Source: Phenylobacterium immobile (ATCC 35973)
GTDB taxonomy: Bacteria; Pseudomonadota; Alphaproteobacteria; Caulobacterales; Caulobacteraceae
DNA: 64,000 bases
NCBI RefSeq assembly: GCF_001375595.1
Contig: NZ_CVJQ01000001.1
Location: 744,001-808,000 of the forward strand
Reading direction: 5' to 3'
This document shows, in pieces, positions 10,614 to 18,024 of the stretch. The notes beneath the pieces were generated by a model that saw only the letters and a list, made by a program, of their open reading frames with translations, was not told the origin of the DNA and ran no database searches. Made by a program: the position numbers and the translations under genes. Position 1 is the stretch's first letter. Each line of letters begins with the position of its first letter.

Positions 10614-12722
10614 ATGCGTATCTGGGCGGCGATGGCGGCGATGCTGTGCCTGGCGTACGCGCCGGGCGCTCAGGCCGGGCCGGTCGATACCGGTCATCTG
10701 GAAGCTGAGTTGGTCTCGCAGGCCCAGGGAATCGCGCCGGGCGCGACGATCCACGTCGCCCTGCGCCAGAAGATCGATCGCGGCTGGCACACCTATTGGC
10801 GTAATTCCGGCGATTCGGGCGAAGCCACGCGCCTGGTCTGGACCTTGCCGGCGGGCTGGAAGGCCGGCGAGATCATCTGGCCGACGCCTCATCGCCAGCC
10901 CACCGGCCCGTTGATGAACTATGGCTATACCGGCGAAGTCCTGCTGCCCGTAGCGCTGACCGCGCCGCGCCACGCCGGCCCCGGCCAGAGCGTCACCCTT
11001 GAGGCCAAGGCGGCCTTCCTGGTCTGCGCCGATATCTGCGTGCCGGAGGATGCGACCCTTAAGCTGACGCTGCCTGTGGTGGCTGCGGCCGCAGCCCCTG
11101 ATCCGCAGTTTGGCGCGGCGATCGCGCAAACAGTGGCTGCGGCGCCCAAACCCGCCGCCCTGACAGCGGCCTTCGAGGCCCGGGGGGGCGGCGTGAAGCT
11201 GGCCATCGCTGGCGCGCCCCTCGCCGGCGCCGACATGGCCGACGCCTATTTCTATCCCTTCGCATCGACGGTGATCGACCACGCCAAGCCGCAGGCGATA
11301 GAGCGTGGAGCGAACGGCCTGACCCTCACCCTGGTCCCTGGCTACGACTTCCAGAGCCCGACCCCGCCACACGCGCTGGACGGCGTCCTGGCCCTCAAGG
11401 ATCGCGCCTATGAGATCCACGCGGTGCGCGGCGCGCCGCCGGTCGGCGCCGCTGGCCTGGGCCCGCCGCCGGCGCGTGGCGGCGGCGGATCGGGGGGCCT
11501 TGGCCTGGCGAGCGCGGCGGTGTTCGCGCTGCTGGGCGGGCTGATCCTGAACCTCATGCCCTGCGTCTTTCCGATCCTGGCGATGAAGGCGGCGTCTCTC
11601 GCCGGCCACGCCGCCGCCGGCGCGGAAGCCCGGCGTCAGGGCCTGGCGTTTGGCGCGGGCGTCATCATCACCTTCCTGGCCTTGGCGGGCGGGCTGATCG
11701 CGCTGCGTGCCGCGGGCTCGGCGGTGGGTTGGGGTTTCCAACTGCAGGATCCGCAGGTGGTCGGCGCCCTCTCACTGCTGATGCTGCTGGTCGGCCTTAA
11801 CCTCTCTGGGGTGTTCGAGGTCGGGACGTCTTTGCAGGGCGCAGGCTCGGGCCTGGCCGCGCGCGGTGGGCTGGCCGGTGGGTTCTTCACGGGCGTGCTG
11901 GCCGTGGTGGTGGCCGCGCCCTGCACGGCGCCATTCATGGGTCCGGCCATGGGTTGGGCCCTGACCCAGCCGCCGGCCGCGGCGCTGGTCGTCTTCACCG
12001 CCCTGGCGATCGGCTTTGCGGCGCCGTTCGTCGCCGTCGCCTTCGCGCCGGCGCTGCTCAGCCGCCTGCCGCGGCCGGGCGCCTGGATGGAGACCTTCCG
12101 CAAGGCGCTGGCCTTCCCGATGTATGGCGCGGCGGCGTGGCTTTTGTGGGTGTTGGCGATCCAGGCGGGCGAGGCGGGGCTAGCCCGTTTCCTGGCGGCC
12201 GCCGTCATCCTGGCGCTGGCCGCGTGGCTCACCGGCCTCGCGCAACGCCGTCGCTCCCTGGGCGGACACGCACTCGTACCCGGCGTCATCGCCGCCGGTC
12301 TCGCGGTCCTGGCCTTCAGCGCCGCCGTGACCGTGCGCGCAGCAGATGCCGAGAGTTCGGCCGCCACTGAGCTCACCTCGGACAGCTACAGCCCCGCAAA
12401 GCTCGCCGAGTTGCGCGCCCAGGGTCGCCCGGTGCTGGTGAACTACACCGCCGCCTGGTGCGTCTCCTGCCAGGTCAACGATCGCGTTGCGCTCTCGACC
12501 CGCGGGGTCGCCGACGCGCTCGCCCGGGCCAACGGCGCCTATCTGAAGGCCGACTGGACCAAACGTGATCCGGAAATCGCCGCGGAGTTGGCCAGTTACG
12601 GTCGAGCTGGCGTGCCCCTCTATCTCGTCTATGGCGCCAAGGGCGGCGCCCCCGTCATCCTGCCCTCGCTCCTGACCGAAGGGATCGTCGTGCGGGCCAT
12701 CGAGGCCGCCAAGGCCGGTTAG
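10614..12722 (+). CDS. DsbD/ScsB-type protein-disulfide reductase (transmembrane electron transporter)
   Basis: Carries electrons from cytoplasmic thioredoxin to periplasmic thiol proteins. Three parts in 702 aa: a signal peptide and N-terminal periplasmic domain with a cysteine pair in CADIC (138, 142); a membrane domain of about eight helices with paired cysteines in MPCVFPI (317) and APCTAPF (437); and a C-terminal thioredoxin-like domain with WCVSC (616, 619). The enlarged N-domain and helix arrangement resemble ScsB more than classic DsbD. Starts are GTG 10611 or ATG 10614; I use the ATG because the signal peptide begins there. A periplasmic redoxin follows 22 bp downstream and is the likely client. 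Confidence 0.88.
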   Translation: MRIWAAMAAMLCLAYAPGAQAGPVDTGHLEAELVSQAQGIAPGATIHVALRQKIDRGWHTYWRNSGDSGEATRLVWTLPAGWKAGEIIWPTPHRQPTGPLMNYGYTGEVLLPVALTAPRHAGPGQSVTLEAKAAFLVCADICVPEDATLKLTLPVVAAAAAPDPQFGAAIAQTVAAAPKPAALTAAFEARGGGVKLAIAGAPLAGADMADAYFYPFASTVIDHAKPQAIERGANGLTLTLVPGYDFQSPTPPHALDGVLALKDRAYEIHAVRGAPPVGAAGLGPPPARGGGGSGGLGLASAAVFALLGGLILNLMPCVFPILAMKAASLAGHAAAGAEARRQGLAFGAGVIITFLALAGGLIALRAAGSAVGWGFQLQDPQVVGALSLLMLLVGLNLSGVFEVGTSLQGAGSGLAARGGLAGGFFTGVLAVVVAAPCTAPFMGPAMGWALTQPPAAALVVFTALAIGFAAPFVAVAFAPALLSRLPRPGAWMETFRKALAFPMYGAAAWLLWVLAIQAGEAGLARFLAAAVILALAAWLTGLAQRRRSLGGHALVPGVIAAGLAVLAFSAAVTVRAADAESSAATELTSDSYSPAKLAELRAQGRPVLVNYTAAWCVSCQVNDRVALSTRGVADALARANGAYLKADWTKRDPEIAAELASYGRAGVPLYLVYGAKGGAPVILPSLLTEGIVVRAIEAAKAG

Positions 12723-12744
12723 TCTGCAAATCACGGAGAAGGCG

Positions 12745-13356
12745 ATGTTCCGTACGCTGACCGCTTCCTTCGCCGTGATCGCGGTGATCGTTGCTGCGCC
12801 GGCGTCCGCCGCCCCGACCTTGGGCCAGCCTGCGCCGGCCTTTCGTGTCGCCGACGCCGACGGCGCGACCCGCACCTTGGCGGAGTTCGTCGGCAAGACG
12901 GTGGTCCTGGAGTGGACCAACGCGGGCTGCCCCTATGTGCAGAAGCACTACAATTCCGGGAACATGCAGAGCGTGCAGAGGCAGGCCGTGAAGGACGGGG
13001 CTGTCTGGCTCACCCTGATCTCCTCCGCGCCCGGCCAGCAGGGGTTCAAGTCCGGGGCCGCGGCCAGGGCTTGGAAGACCTCGTCGGCGGCTGCGTCAAG
13101 CGCCGTGCTGCTCGATCCGCTGGGTGTGGTCGGCAAGGCCTATGACGCGCGGACAACGCCGCACCTGTACGTCATCGATAAGTCAGGCAAGCTCGTCTAC
13201 AGGGGCGGCATCGACGACAAGCCGAGCGCCGATCCGTCGACGCTTAAGGGCGCGAAGAATTATGTGACGGCGGCGCTTTCCGACCTCAAGGCGGGTCGAG
13301 CGGTGGCGCAGCCGGCGACGCGGCCCTACGGCTGCTCGGTCAAGTATGCGGGGTAG
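12745..13356 (+). CDS. periplasmic redoxin (AhpC/TSA-thioredoxin fold)
   Basis: 203 residues with a Sec signal peptide (cleavage near SAA, about residue 22) and a thioredoxin-like fold. It has a single N-terminal cysteine in TNAGCPYVQKHY (Cys62) instead of CxxC, the cis-Pro segment ARTTPHLYVID and a second cysteine near the C-terminus (PYGCSVKY, Cys197). Such a layout fits a peroxiredoxin-like protein whose two cysteines form a disulfide. Its position directly behind the ScsB/DsbD-type transporter suggests it is reduced by that protein. Start ATG follows an ACGGAGAAGG ribosome site. Pgi begins 2 bp after its stop. Confidence 0.8.
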   Translation: MFRTLTASFAVIAVIVAAPASAAPTLGQPAPAFRVADADGATRTLAEFVGKTVVLEWTNAGCPYVQKHYNSGNMQSVQRQAVKDGAVWLTLISSAPGQQGFKSGAAARAWKTSSAAASSAVLLDPLGVVGKAYDARTTPHLYVIDKSGKLVYRGGIDDKPSADPSTLKGAKNYVTAALSDLKAGRAVAQPATRPYGCSVKYAG

Positions 13357-13358
13357 CG

Positions 13359-14915
13359 ATGGCGGACGCGGAAACGATCTGGACGGCGCTTGAAGAGGCC
13401 GGCCGCGCGGCGGAGGGCCGCTCGATCGCCGGGCTGTTTGACGATCCGGGTCGGCTGGAGCGACTGACCCTGGAGGCCGCCGGGCTCTACCTCGATCTGT
13501 CCAAGCAACCCTGGTCCCTGGCCGACTTCGACCTCGCGCTCTGCCTGGCGGAAGCCTCCGGCGTCGCCGACGCCCGCACCCGGGTGCTGGCTGGCGAACT
13601 GTTCAACCAGACCGAGGGTCGCGCCGTCTTGCACGCCGCCCTGCGTGCGCCAGCCGGGGCCGATTTCTCCGCAGCCGGCGTCCCGGTGTCCGCCGACGTT
13701 GAGGCGACCCGCACCCGTATTAAGTCGTTCGCCGACGGTGTTCGCGCTGGGACCATCGGCGGCGCGGGCGGGCGGTCGTTCCGCGCCATCGTCCACATCG
13801 GCATCGGCGGTTCGGACCTTGGTCCCCGGGTCATCTGGGAGGCCCTGAAGCCGCTGGATCCACAGATCGACCTGCGGTTCGCGGCAAATGTCGATCCGGC
13901 GGAGCTGGCCCAGGCGCTGACTGGGCTCGATCCGGCGGAAACCCTGGTGGTTGTCGTCTCAAAGACCTTCACGACCCAGGAAACCCTGGCCAACGCCGAG
14001 ACCGCGCGCGCCTGGCTGCGCGGCGGCCTGGGCGAGGAGGCCGCGAACCTGCACCTGGCGGCGGTGTCGGCGGCGCCAGCGCGGGCGGAGGCCTTCGGCG
14101 TGCCTGCCGACCGTGTGTTCGCCTTTTGGGATTGGGTCGGCGGTCGCTATTCGATCTGGTCGGCGGTGGGCCTGTCCTGCGCGGCGGCCCTCGGCTTCGA
14201 GGCCTTCGAGGGCATGCTGGCGGGCGCCGCCGAGATGGACGCCCACTTTAACAGCGCGCCCATGCATCGGAACGCGCCGGTGCTGTTGGCGCTCGCCCAT
14301 ATCTTTAACCGCAACGCCATGGGCCGGCCGATCCGCGCGGTCGTGCCCTACGCCCAGCGGCTGCGGCTGTTTCCAGCCTTTCTCCAGCAGCTTGAGATGG
14401 AGTCCAACGGCAAGCGGGTGGACGTCGAAGGCCGGCCTGTGCGCCGTGCTACGGCCGCGAGCGTCTTCGGCGACGCCGGCACCAACGGCCAACACGCCTT
14501 CTTCCAGCTGCTGCACCAGGGCACGGATGTGGTCCCAGTGGATTTCGTCGCCGTGCGGCAGGCTTCGGAGGGCGATCCGGCGGCGCAGCGGAAGCTGCTG
14601 GCCAACGTGATCGCCCAGGCCGAGGCGCTGATGATCGGCCGGCCGACCGCCGACGAACCGCACCGCGTCTTCCCGGGCGGGCGACCCTCCAGCTTCATCC
14701 TGATGGATCGGCTGACGCCGCAGACGCTCGGCGCCCTCGTCGCGCTCTATGAGCACAAGACCTTTGTCGAAGGCGTGCTCTGGCGGATCAACAGCTTCGA
14801 CCAATGGGGTGTCGAGCTGGGTAAGGCGCTGGCCGGCGAGGTGCTGAAGGACCTCGAGGGCGGCGAGGGGGCGCACGACGCGTCGACGGCGAACCTGATT
14901 CAGCGGCTGCGATAG
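13359..14915 (+). CDS. pgi: glucose-6-phosphate isomerase
   Basis: Interconverts glucose-6-phosphate and fructose-6-phosphate. Sugar isomerase signatures: HIGIGGSDLGPRVIWEAL (about 146-163), VVVSKTFTTQETLAN, FWDWVGGRYSIWSAVGL, LEMESNGKRVD (catalytic Glu region), GTNGQHAFFQLLHQG (catalytic His) and a C-terminal FDQWGVELGK with the catalytic Lys. 518 residues, slightly below the 550 of enterobacterial enzymes but complete. Reads on from the redoxin gene with a 2-bp gap. The stop is 8 bp before the left end of an IS481 element. Confidence 0.96.
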   Translation: MADAETIWTALEEAGRAAEGRSIAGLFDDPGRLERLTLEAAGLYLDLSKQPWSLADFDLALCLAEASGVADARTRVLAGELFNQTEGRAVLHAALRAPAGADFSAAGVPVSADVEATRTRIKSFADGVRAGTIGGAGGRSFRAIVHIGIGGSDLGPRVIWEALKPLDPQIDLRFAANVDPAELAQALTGLDPAETLVVVVSKTFTTQETLANAETARAWLRGGLGEEAANLHLAAVSAAPARAEAFGVPADRVFAFWDWVGGRYSIWSAVGLSCAAALGFEAFEGMLAGAAEMDAHFNSAPMHRNAPVLLALAHIFNRNAMGRPIRAVVPYAQRLRLFPAFLQQLEMESNGKRVDVEGRPVRRATAASVFGDAGTNGQHAFFQLLHQGTDVVPVDFVAVRQASEGDPAAQRKLLANVIAQAEALMIGRPTADEPHRVFPGGRPSSFILMDRLTPQTLGALVALYEHKTFVEGVLWRINSFDQWGVELGKALAGEVLKDLEGGEGAHDASTANLIQRLR

Positions 14916-14917
14916 GC

Positions 14918-14923
14918 GCTAGA
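14918..14923. repeat. left target-site duplication of the IS481 element (GCTAGA)
   Basis: GCTAGA precedes the left terminal TGTCG and is repeated at 15944-15949. It matches the NCTAGN target preference known for IS481-family elements. Confidence 0.9.
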
Positions 14924-15943
14924 TGTCGAAGCTATGAAGGTTGTTCACCCGGGACAGGGCTGAGAGGCTGGGGTTGCAAAGCTCCAACTCCTAACCCGGA
15001 AGGTCCCGGATGAACGTCCACCAGAATGCCCGTCTGACGCCTGGGGGTCGAGCGCTGCTGGCGCGGCGCGTGTCGCAAGGCTGGACGGCGAAGGCGGCGG
15101 CGGAGGCGGCAGGGGTGTCGCTGCGGACAGCGCGCAAATGGATCGCCCGGCATCGTCGCGGCGGCGAGCGAAGGCATCACGACCGCAGCTCGGCGCCGCG
15201 ACGATGTCCGCGCAAGGTGGCTGCGGCTCGTGTGGCTGAGATCGAGCAACTGCGGCGTCAGCGGATGACCGGTCCGGCGATCGCCCGGACGCTGGGCATG
15301 GCCCGCTCGACGGTGGGGGCTATCCTGCGCCGGCAGGGGCTGGGCAAGCTGGCCGCGCTCGATCCGAAGCCGCCGGTGATCCGCTACGAGCACAGCCGAC
15401 CGGGCGCGATGATCCATCTGGATATCAAGAAGCTCGGCCGCTTCGACGTCGCCGGCCACCGCGTCACCGGCGACCGCCAGCTCGGCCGCTCGCGCCGCGC
15501 TGGCTGGGACTTCCTGCACGTCTGCGTCGATGACGCTTCGCGCCTGGCCTACACCGAGATCCTGTCTTCGGAAGGCCAACTCGACACCACCGGCTTCCTC
15601 GAACGCGCCCTGGCCTGGCTCGGCCGTTGCGGCGTCCGCGTCGAGCGGGTGATGACCGACAACGGCTCGGCCTACCGTTCCAAGCTCTTCGCCAACGCCC
15701 TGCAGGCCGCCGGCGCCCGCCACGTCCGCACCCGGCCGTACACGCCCAGGACCAACGGCAAGGCCGAGCGCTTCATCCAGACCAGCCTCAGGGAGTGGGC
15801 CTACGCCAAGCCCTACAGCTCATCGGCTGAACGCGCCCAAGCCATCGGACCCTGGATCGACGCCTACAACCTCAGCCGACCTCACGCCGGCATCGGCGGA
15901 CTCTCACCCTGGACAAGGGTGAACAACCTTCTTGGAAACGACA
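14924..15943 (+). mobile_element. complete IS481-family insertion sequence (1,020 bp)
   Basis: The left terminus 14924-14950 and the reverse complement of 15917-15943 match at 22 of 27 positions. Both begin TGTCG and share the block GAAGGTTGTTCACCC. The element is flanked by a perfect 6-bp duplication GCTAGA, so it arrived by transposition and is probably recent. One transposase gene fills it. It lies between pgi and the convergent MocR-type gene and breaks neither. Confidence 0.92.
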
Positions 15944-15948
15944 GCTAG
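15010..15948 (+). CDS. IS481-family transposase
   Basis: 312-residue DDE transposase. N-terminal helix-turn-helix regions (TAKAAAEAAGVSLRTARKWI and TGPAIARTLGMARSTVGAIL) are followed by an rve integrase core: first Asp in MIHLDIKKLGRF, second Asp in VMTDNGSAYRS, Glu in RTNGKAERFIQTSLREW. The ATG has a GGAAGG ribosome site. Unusually, the last codons read N-D-S-stop with AGC-TAG crossing the right end of the element, so the TAG stop lies inside the target duplication and not in the element itself. Confidence 0.93.
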   Translation: MNVHQNARLTPGGRALLARRVSQGWTAKAAAEAAGVSLRTARKWIARHRRGGERRHHDRSSAPRRCPRKVAAARVAEIEQLRRQRMTGPAIARTLGMARSTVGAILRRQGLGKLAALDPKPPVIRYEHSRPGAMIHLDIKKLGRFDVAGHRVTGDRQLGRSRRAGWDFLHVCVDDASRLAYTEILSSEGQLDTTGFLERALAWLGRCGVRVERVMTDNGSAYRSKLFANALQAAGARHVRTRPYTPRTNGKAERFIQTSLREWAYAKPYSSSAERAQAIGPWIDAYNLSRPHAGIGGLSPWTRVNNLLGNDS

Positions 15949-15949
15949 A
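15944..15949. repeat. right target-site duplication of the IS481 element (GCTAGA)
   Basis: Copy of 14918-14923. It contains CTAG, which provides the TAG stop of the transposase on the plus strand and the TAG stop of the MocR-type gene on the minus strand. Confidence 0.9.
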
Positions 15950-17327
15950 CCACCAGGCGGGACCGCGGGGTCTCACTGAGCATCGCGCCGACCGCGGTCA
16001 GCGCGCGCTCCAAATCCTGCCTGCGGCCAGGGCCTCCCAGCGAGATCCGCACCCCGTTCGCTACATCCGGACGCGAGGCGAAGGCGTCGGCGGCGACCAG
16101 GGCCAAGCCGCGTTCAAGGCCGGCCAGACGCAGTCGCTCGGCGCTCCAGCTTTGCGGCAGCGGCAGCCACAGGTGCAGGTTTTCAGACGAGCCCAGCGCC
16201 GCGGGCAAAACCCGCTTGGCGATCGCCCGGCGCACGGCGACCTCGCGGCGGACGCCCTCTAGAAGGGTCTCGGCCTGACCTTCGCGCATCCAGGCGGTGA
16301 CGACAGCGGTCATCAGCGGCGCTGGCATCAAGGTTACGGCCCGCAGGGCGCGGGCCACGACAGGGGCGTGATCAGGCGGACAGGCGAGATAGGCGGTGCG
16401 CAGACCGGGAGAGAGGCACTTGGACAGGGTCGCCAAATAGAAGGTTTGGTCGGGGGCGAAGCTGGCGATGGCCGGCGGCGGCGCGGCCAACAGGCGACTA
16501 TAGGGATCGTCCTCGATCAGCCACAGGCCCGCAGCGGCGCAATGGCGGGCGATCTCGCGCCGCCGCTCCGTCGGCATGACCGCGCCTGTCGGGTTCTGCA
16601 TGGTCGGTATGAGGTAGGCCGCGGTCGCTCCCATCTCGCGCTGAAGCCGTGCCAAGCTGTGAGGGGTCGGACCGTCAGCATCGACGTCGCACGCCACAAG
16701 CCGGATGTTCAGCGCCCGCGCCGCCGCCAGCACGCCGGGATAGGTGAGGGGCTCGACGATGAGCGTCGCCCCGGCTTTGCAGAGAACGGAGAGCGCCGCG
16801 GTGAGCCCCGCTTGCGCCCCGGCGCAGACCAGCGTCCGCTCCGGCGCGACGTCGCCGAGCGTCGGCGCGAGCCAGGCGGCGCCCGCCGCCCGCTGGCCGA
16901 AGAGCCCCGCGCCCTCGTGATAGGCCATGAGGGTCGCCGCATCGCTGCGCTGGAGCACGGCGGCGGTCGTCTCTCTCAGCATCGTAGCGAGCGAAACGCC
17001 CTCGGGCGGCGGCGGGAGGTTCATGGACAGATCGGCGAGACCGGCTTCGTCCTCATTAGCCCGGGCGCGAACGAACGCGCCGCGGCCGGCGCTGCTTTCC
17101 AGAAGCCCTCGGGCGCGGGCGGTGTCATAGGCGCGAGTGACCGTGGTCAGGTCGACGCCCAGGGCGGCGGCGACAGCGCGCTGAGCTGGGAGCCGATCGC
17201 CAGGCTGCAAGTCGCCCAGGCGAATGGCCTCGGCCATGGCGTCGGCGATGGCGAGGTAAACGGGACGCCTGCTGGGGTTCACGCCGCCCAGCCACGCGTC
17301 GGATGCTGGTGCGGCGAGCCGGCCCAT
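15945..17327 (-). CDS. MocR/PdxR-type transcriptional regulator (GntR winged helix fused to aminotransferase domain)
   Basis: 460 residues. The N-terminal GntR winged helix (about 15-85) has GDRLPAQRAVAAALGVDLTTVTRAYDTARARGLLESSAGRGAFV. The rest is a fold-type I PLP aminotransferase domain with IPTMQNPTGA, WLIEDDPYSRL and the PLP lysine in LATLSKCLSPGLR. Proteins of this class sense PLP or amino-acid-PLP adducts and usually control their neighbours. ATG 17327 has a GGAGG ribosome site 8 bp upstream. The divergent DUF983 gene shares a palindromic operator. Its stop codon sits in the IS481 target duplication, so insertion left the reading frame intact. Confidence 0.88.
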   Translation of the reverse strand: MGRLAAPASDAWLGGVNPSRRPVYLAIADAMAEAIRLGDLQPGDRLPAQRAVAAALGVDLTTVTRAYDTARARGLLESSAGRGAFVRARANEDEAGLADLSMNLPPPPEGVSLATMLRETTAAVLQRSDAATLMAYHEGAGLFGQRAAGAAWLAPTLGDVAPERTLVCAGAQAGLTAALSVLCKAGATLIVEPLTYPGVLAAARALNIRLVACDVDADGPTPHSLARLQREMGATAAYLIPTMQNPTGAVMPTERRREIARHCAAAGLWLIEDDPYSRLLAAPPPAIASFAPDQTFYLATLSKCLSPGLRTAYLACPPDHAPVVARALRAVTLMPAPLMTAVVTAWMREGQAETLLEGVRREVAVRRAIAKRVLPAALGSSENLHLWLPLPQSWSAERLRLAGLERGLALVAADAFASRPDVANGVRISLGGPGRRQDLERALTAVGAMLSETPRSRLVV

Positions 17328-17343
17328 CTTGCAATCCTCCGTA

Positions 17344-17393
17344 AAACCATACAGTATCATAAAATTGTATGGTTTATAGTCTTCTGTGTATGG
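17344..17393. promoter_or_regulatory. probable operator of the MocR-type regulator
   Basis: Between the divergent starts lies a perfect 10-bp inverted repeat, AAACCATACA (17344-17353) and TGTATGGTTT (17366-17375), separated by 12 bp. A third half-site TGTATGG occurs at 17387-17393, exactly 21 bp (two helical turns) after the second one in the same orientation. This AT-rich patch stands out in GC-rich surroundings and covers the promoter space of both genes, so autoregulation plus control of the DUF983 gene is likely. Confidence 0.7.
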
Positions 17394-17403
17394 AGATCGC
17401 CCG

Positions 17404-17832
17404 ATGGCCACCGCCACGCAAGTCCAATCTACGCTCAGGGCCGGGCTGGCCTGTCGTTGCCCGCGTTGCGGCGAGGGCTCGGTGTTCAAGGGCTTTTTGA
17501 CCATCGCCGAGCGTTGCGACGTCTGTGACCTCGATCTCAGCTTCGCCGATCCGGCGGACGGCCCGGCCTTCTTCGTTATGAGCGGCGTCAGCATCGCGGT
17601 GATCACCGGCTGGGCGATTTGGGCGGTCATGGCGCAGCCGGCGCTCTGGCTGCAGGCGGCTGTGGTGTTTCCCGCCCTGATCGGCGGGTGTCTGGCGTGC
17701 CTGCGCCCCGTGAAGGCCTGGCTGGTCGCCGAGCAATACGTCCACAAGGCCGAAGAGGGCCAATGGGCCAGCATTGGCGGCCATGGCGTCGGCGGCTTCG
17801 TGCTGGACCGTCGCAAGGCCTCGGGCGGCTGA
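17404..17832 (+). CDS. DUF983 family small membrane protein
   Basis: 142 residues with two cysteine pairs typical of DUF983 (CPRC at 19-22 and CDVC at 38-41, a likely zinc ribbon) followed by two membrane helices (about 55-77 and 82-103). The function of the family is unknown. ATG 17404 is chosen because GGAG lies 8 bp upstream; a GTG at 17386 would place the start inside the operator half-site. It is divergent from, and probably controlled by, the MocR-type regulator. Confidence 0.82.
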   Translation: MATATQVQSTLRAGLACRCPRCGEGSVFKGFLTIAERCDVCDLDLSFADPADGPAFFVMSGVSIAVITGWAIWAVMAQPALWLQAAVVFPALIGGCLACLRPVKAWLVAEQYVHKAEEGQWASIGGHGVGGFVLDRRKASGG

Positions 17833-17854
17833 CTCGATTTCGTCATCCACCTCG

Positions 17855-17862
17855 GCTATAGG
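17855..17862 (+). promoter_or_regulatory. candidate -10 element (GCTATAGG) of the his leader transcript
   Basis: GCTATAGG resembles the Caulobacter housekeeping -10 consensus GCTANAWC. Six bases separate TATAGG from the ATG of the histidine-rich leader, so transcription may start at or next to that ATG (leaderless). No good -35 element is visible at the usual distance. Confidence 0.4.
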
Positions 17863-17868
17863 GCGGCC

Positions 17869-17943
17869 ATGCGCGGCGCCTTGCACCATCACGGCCATCT
17901 CCATCCGACCTTTGCGGGGTCGGCTCGGGTGCGCTTGACCTAA
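17869..17943 (+). CDS. histidine-rich leader peptide of the hisS-hisZ-hisG operon (putative)
   Basis: A 24-codon ORF beginning MRGALHHHGHLHPTF: five His codons (CAC, CAT, CAC, CAT, CAT) within seven positions at residues 6-12. It ends with TAA 81 bp before hisS. Five histidines in seven codons directly in front of a histidyl-tRNA synthetase/histidine biosynthesis operon is the classical arrangement of an attenuator leader, where ribosomes stall when charged tRNA-His is scarce. Alternative RNA stems overlap and follow the His codons (next entry). The ORF is too short to be supported by similarity; the claim rests on codon content, position and context. Confidence 0.75.
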   Translation: MRGALHHHGHLHPTFAGSARVRLT

Positions 17944-17983
17944 GCAGACCCAAGCCCACGCCCCGCCGCCTGACGGACGGGGC
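17905..17983 (+). promoter_or_regulatory. putative his attenuator: overlapping RNA hairpins after the His codons
   Basis: Stem A: CCGACC (17905-17910) with GGTCGG (17918-17923), immediately after the last His codon. Stem B, which uses the same bases: GGGTC (17917-17921) with GACCC (17947-17951). Stem C: GCCCCG (17960-17965) with CGGGGC (17978-17983) plus an inner CCG/CGG. A and B are mutually exclusive, as attenuators require. Stem C is not followed by a T tract, so control could act on translation of hisS or through a factor instead of a simple intrinsic terminator. Confidence 0.5.
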
Positions 17984-18024
17984 CCGCGCGCCAGCCTCGT
18001 CCCCATTCCTGCCTGGAGACGACG

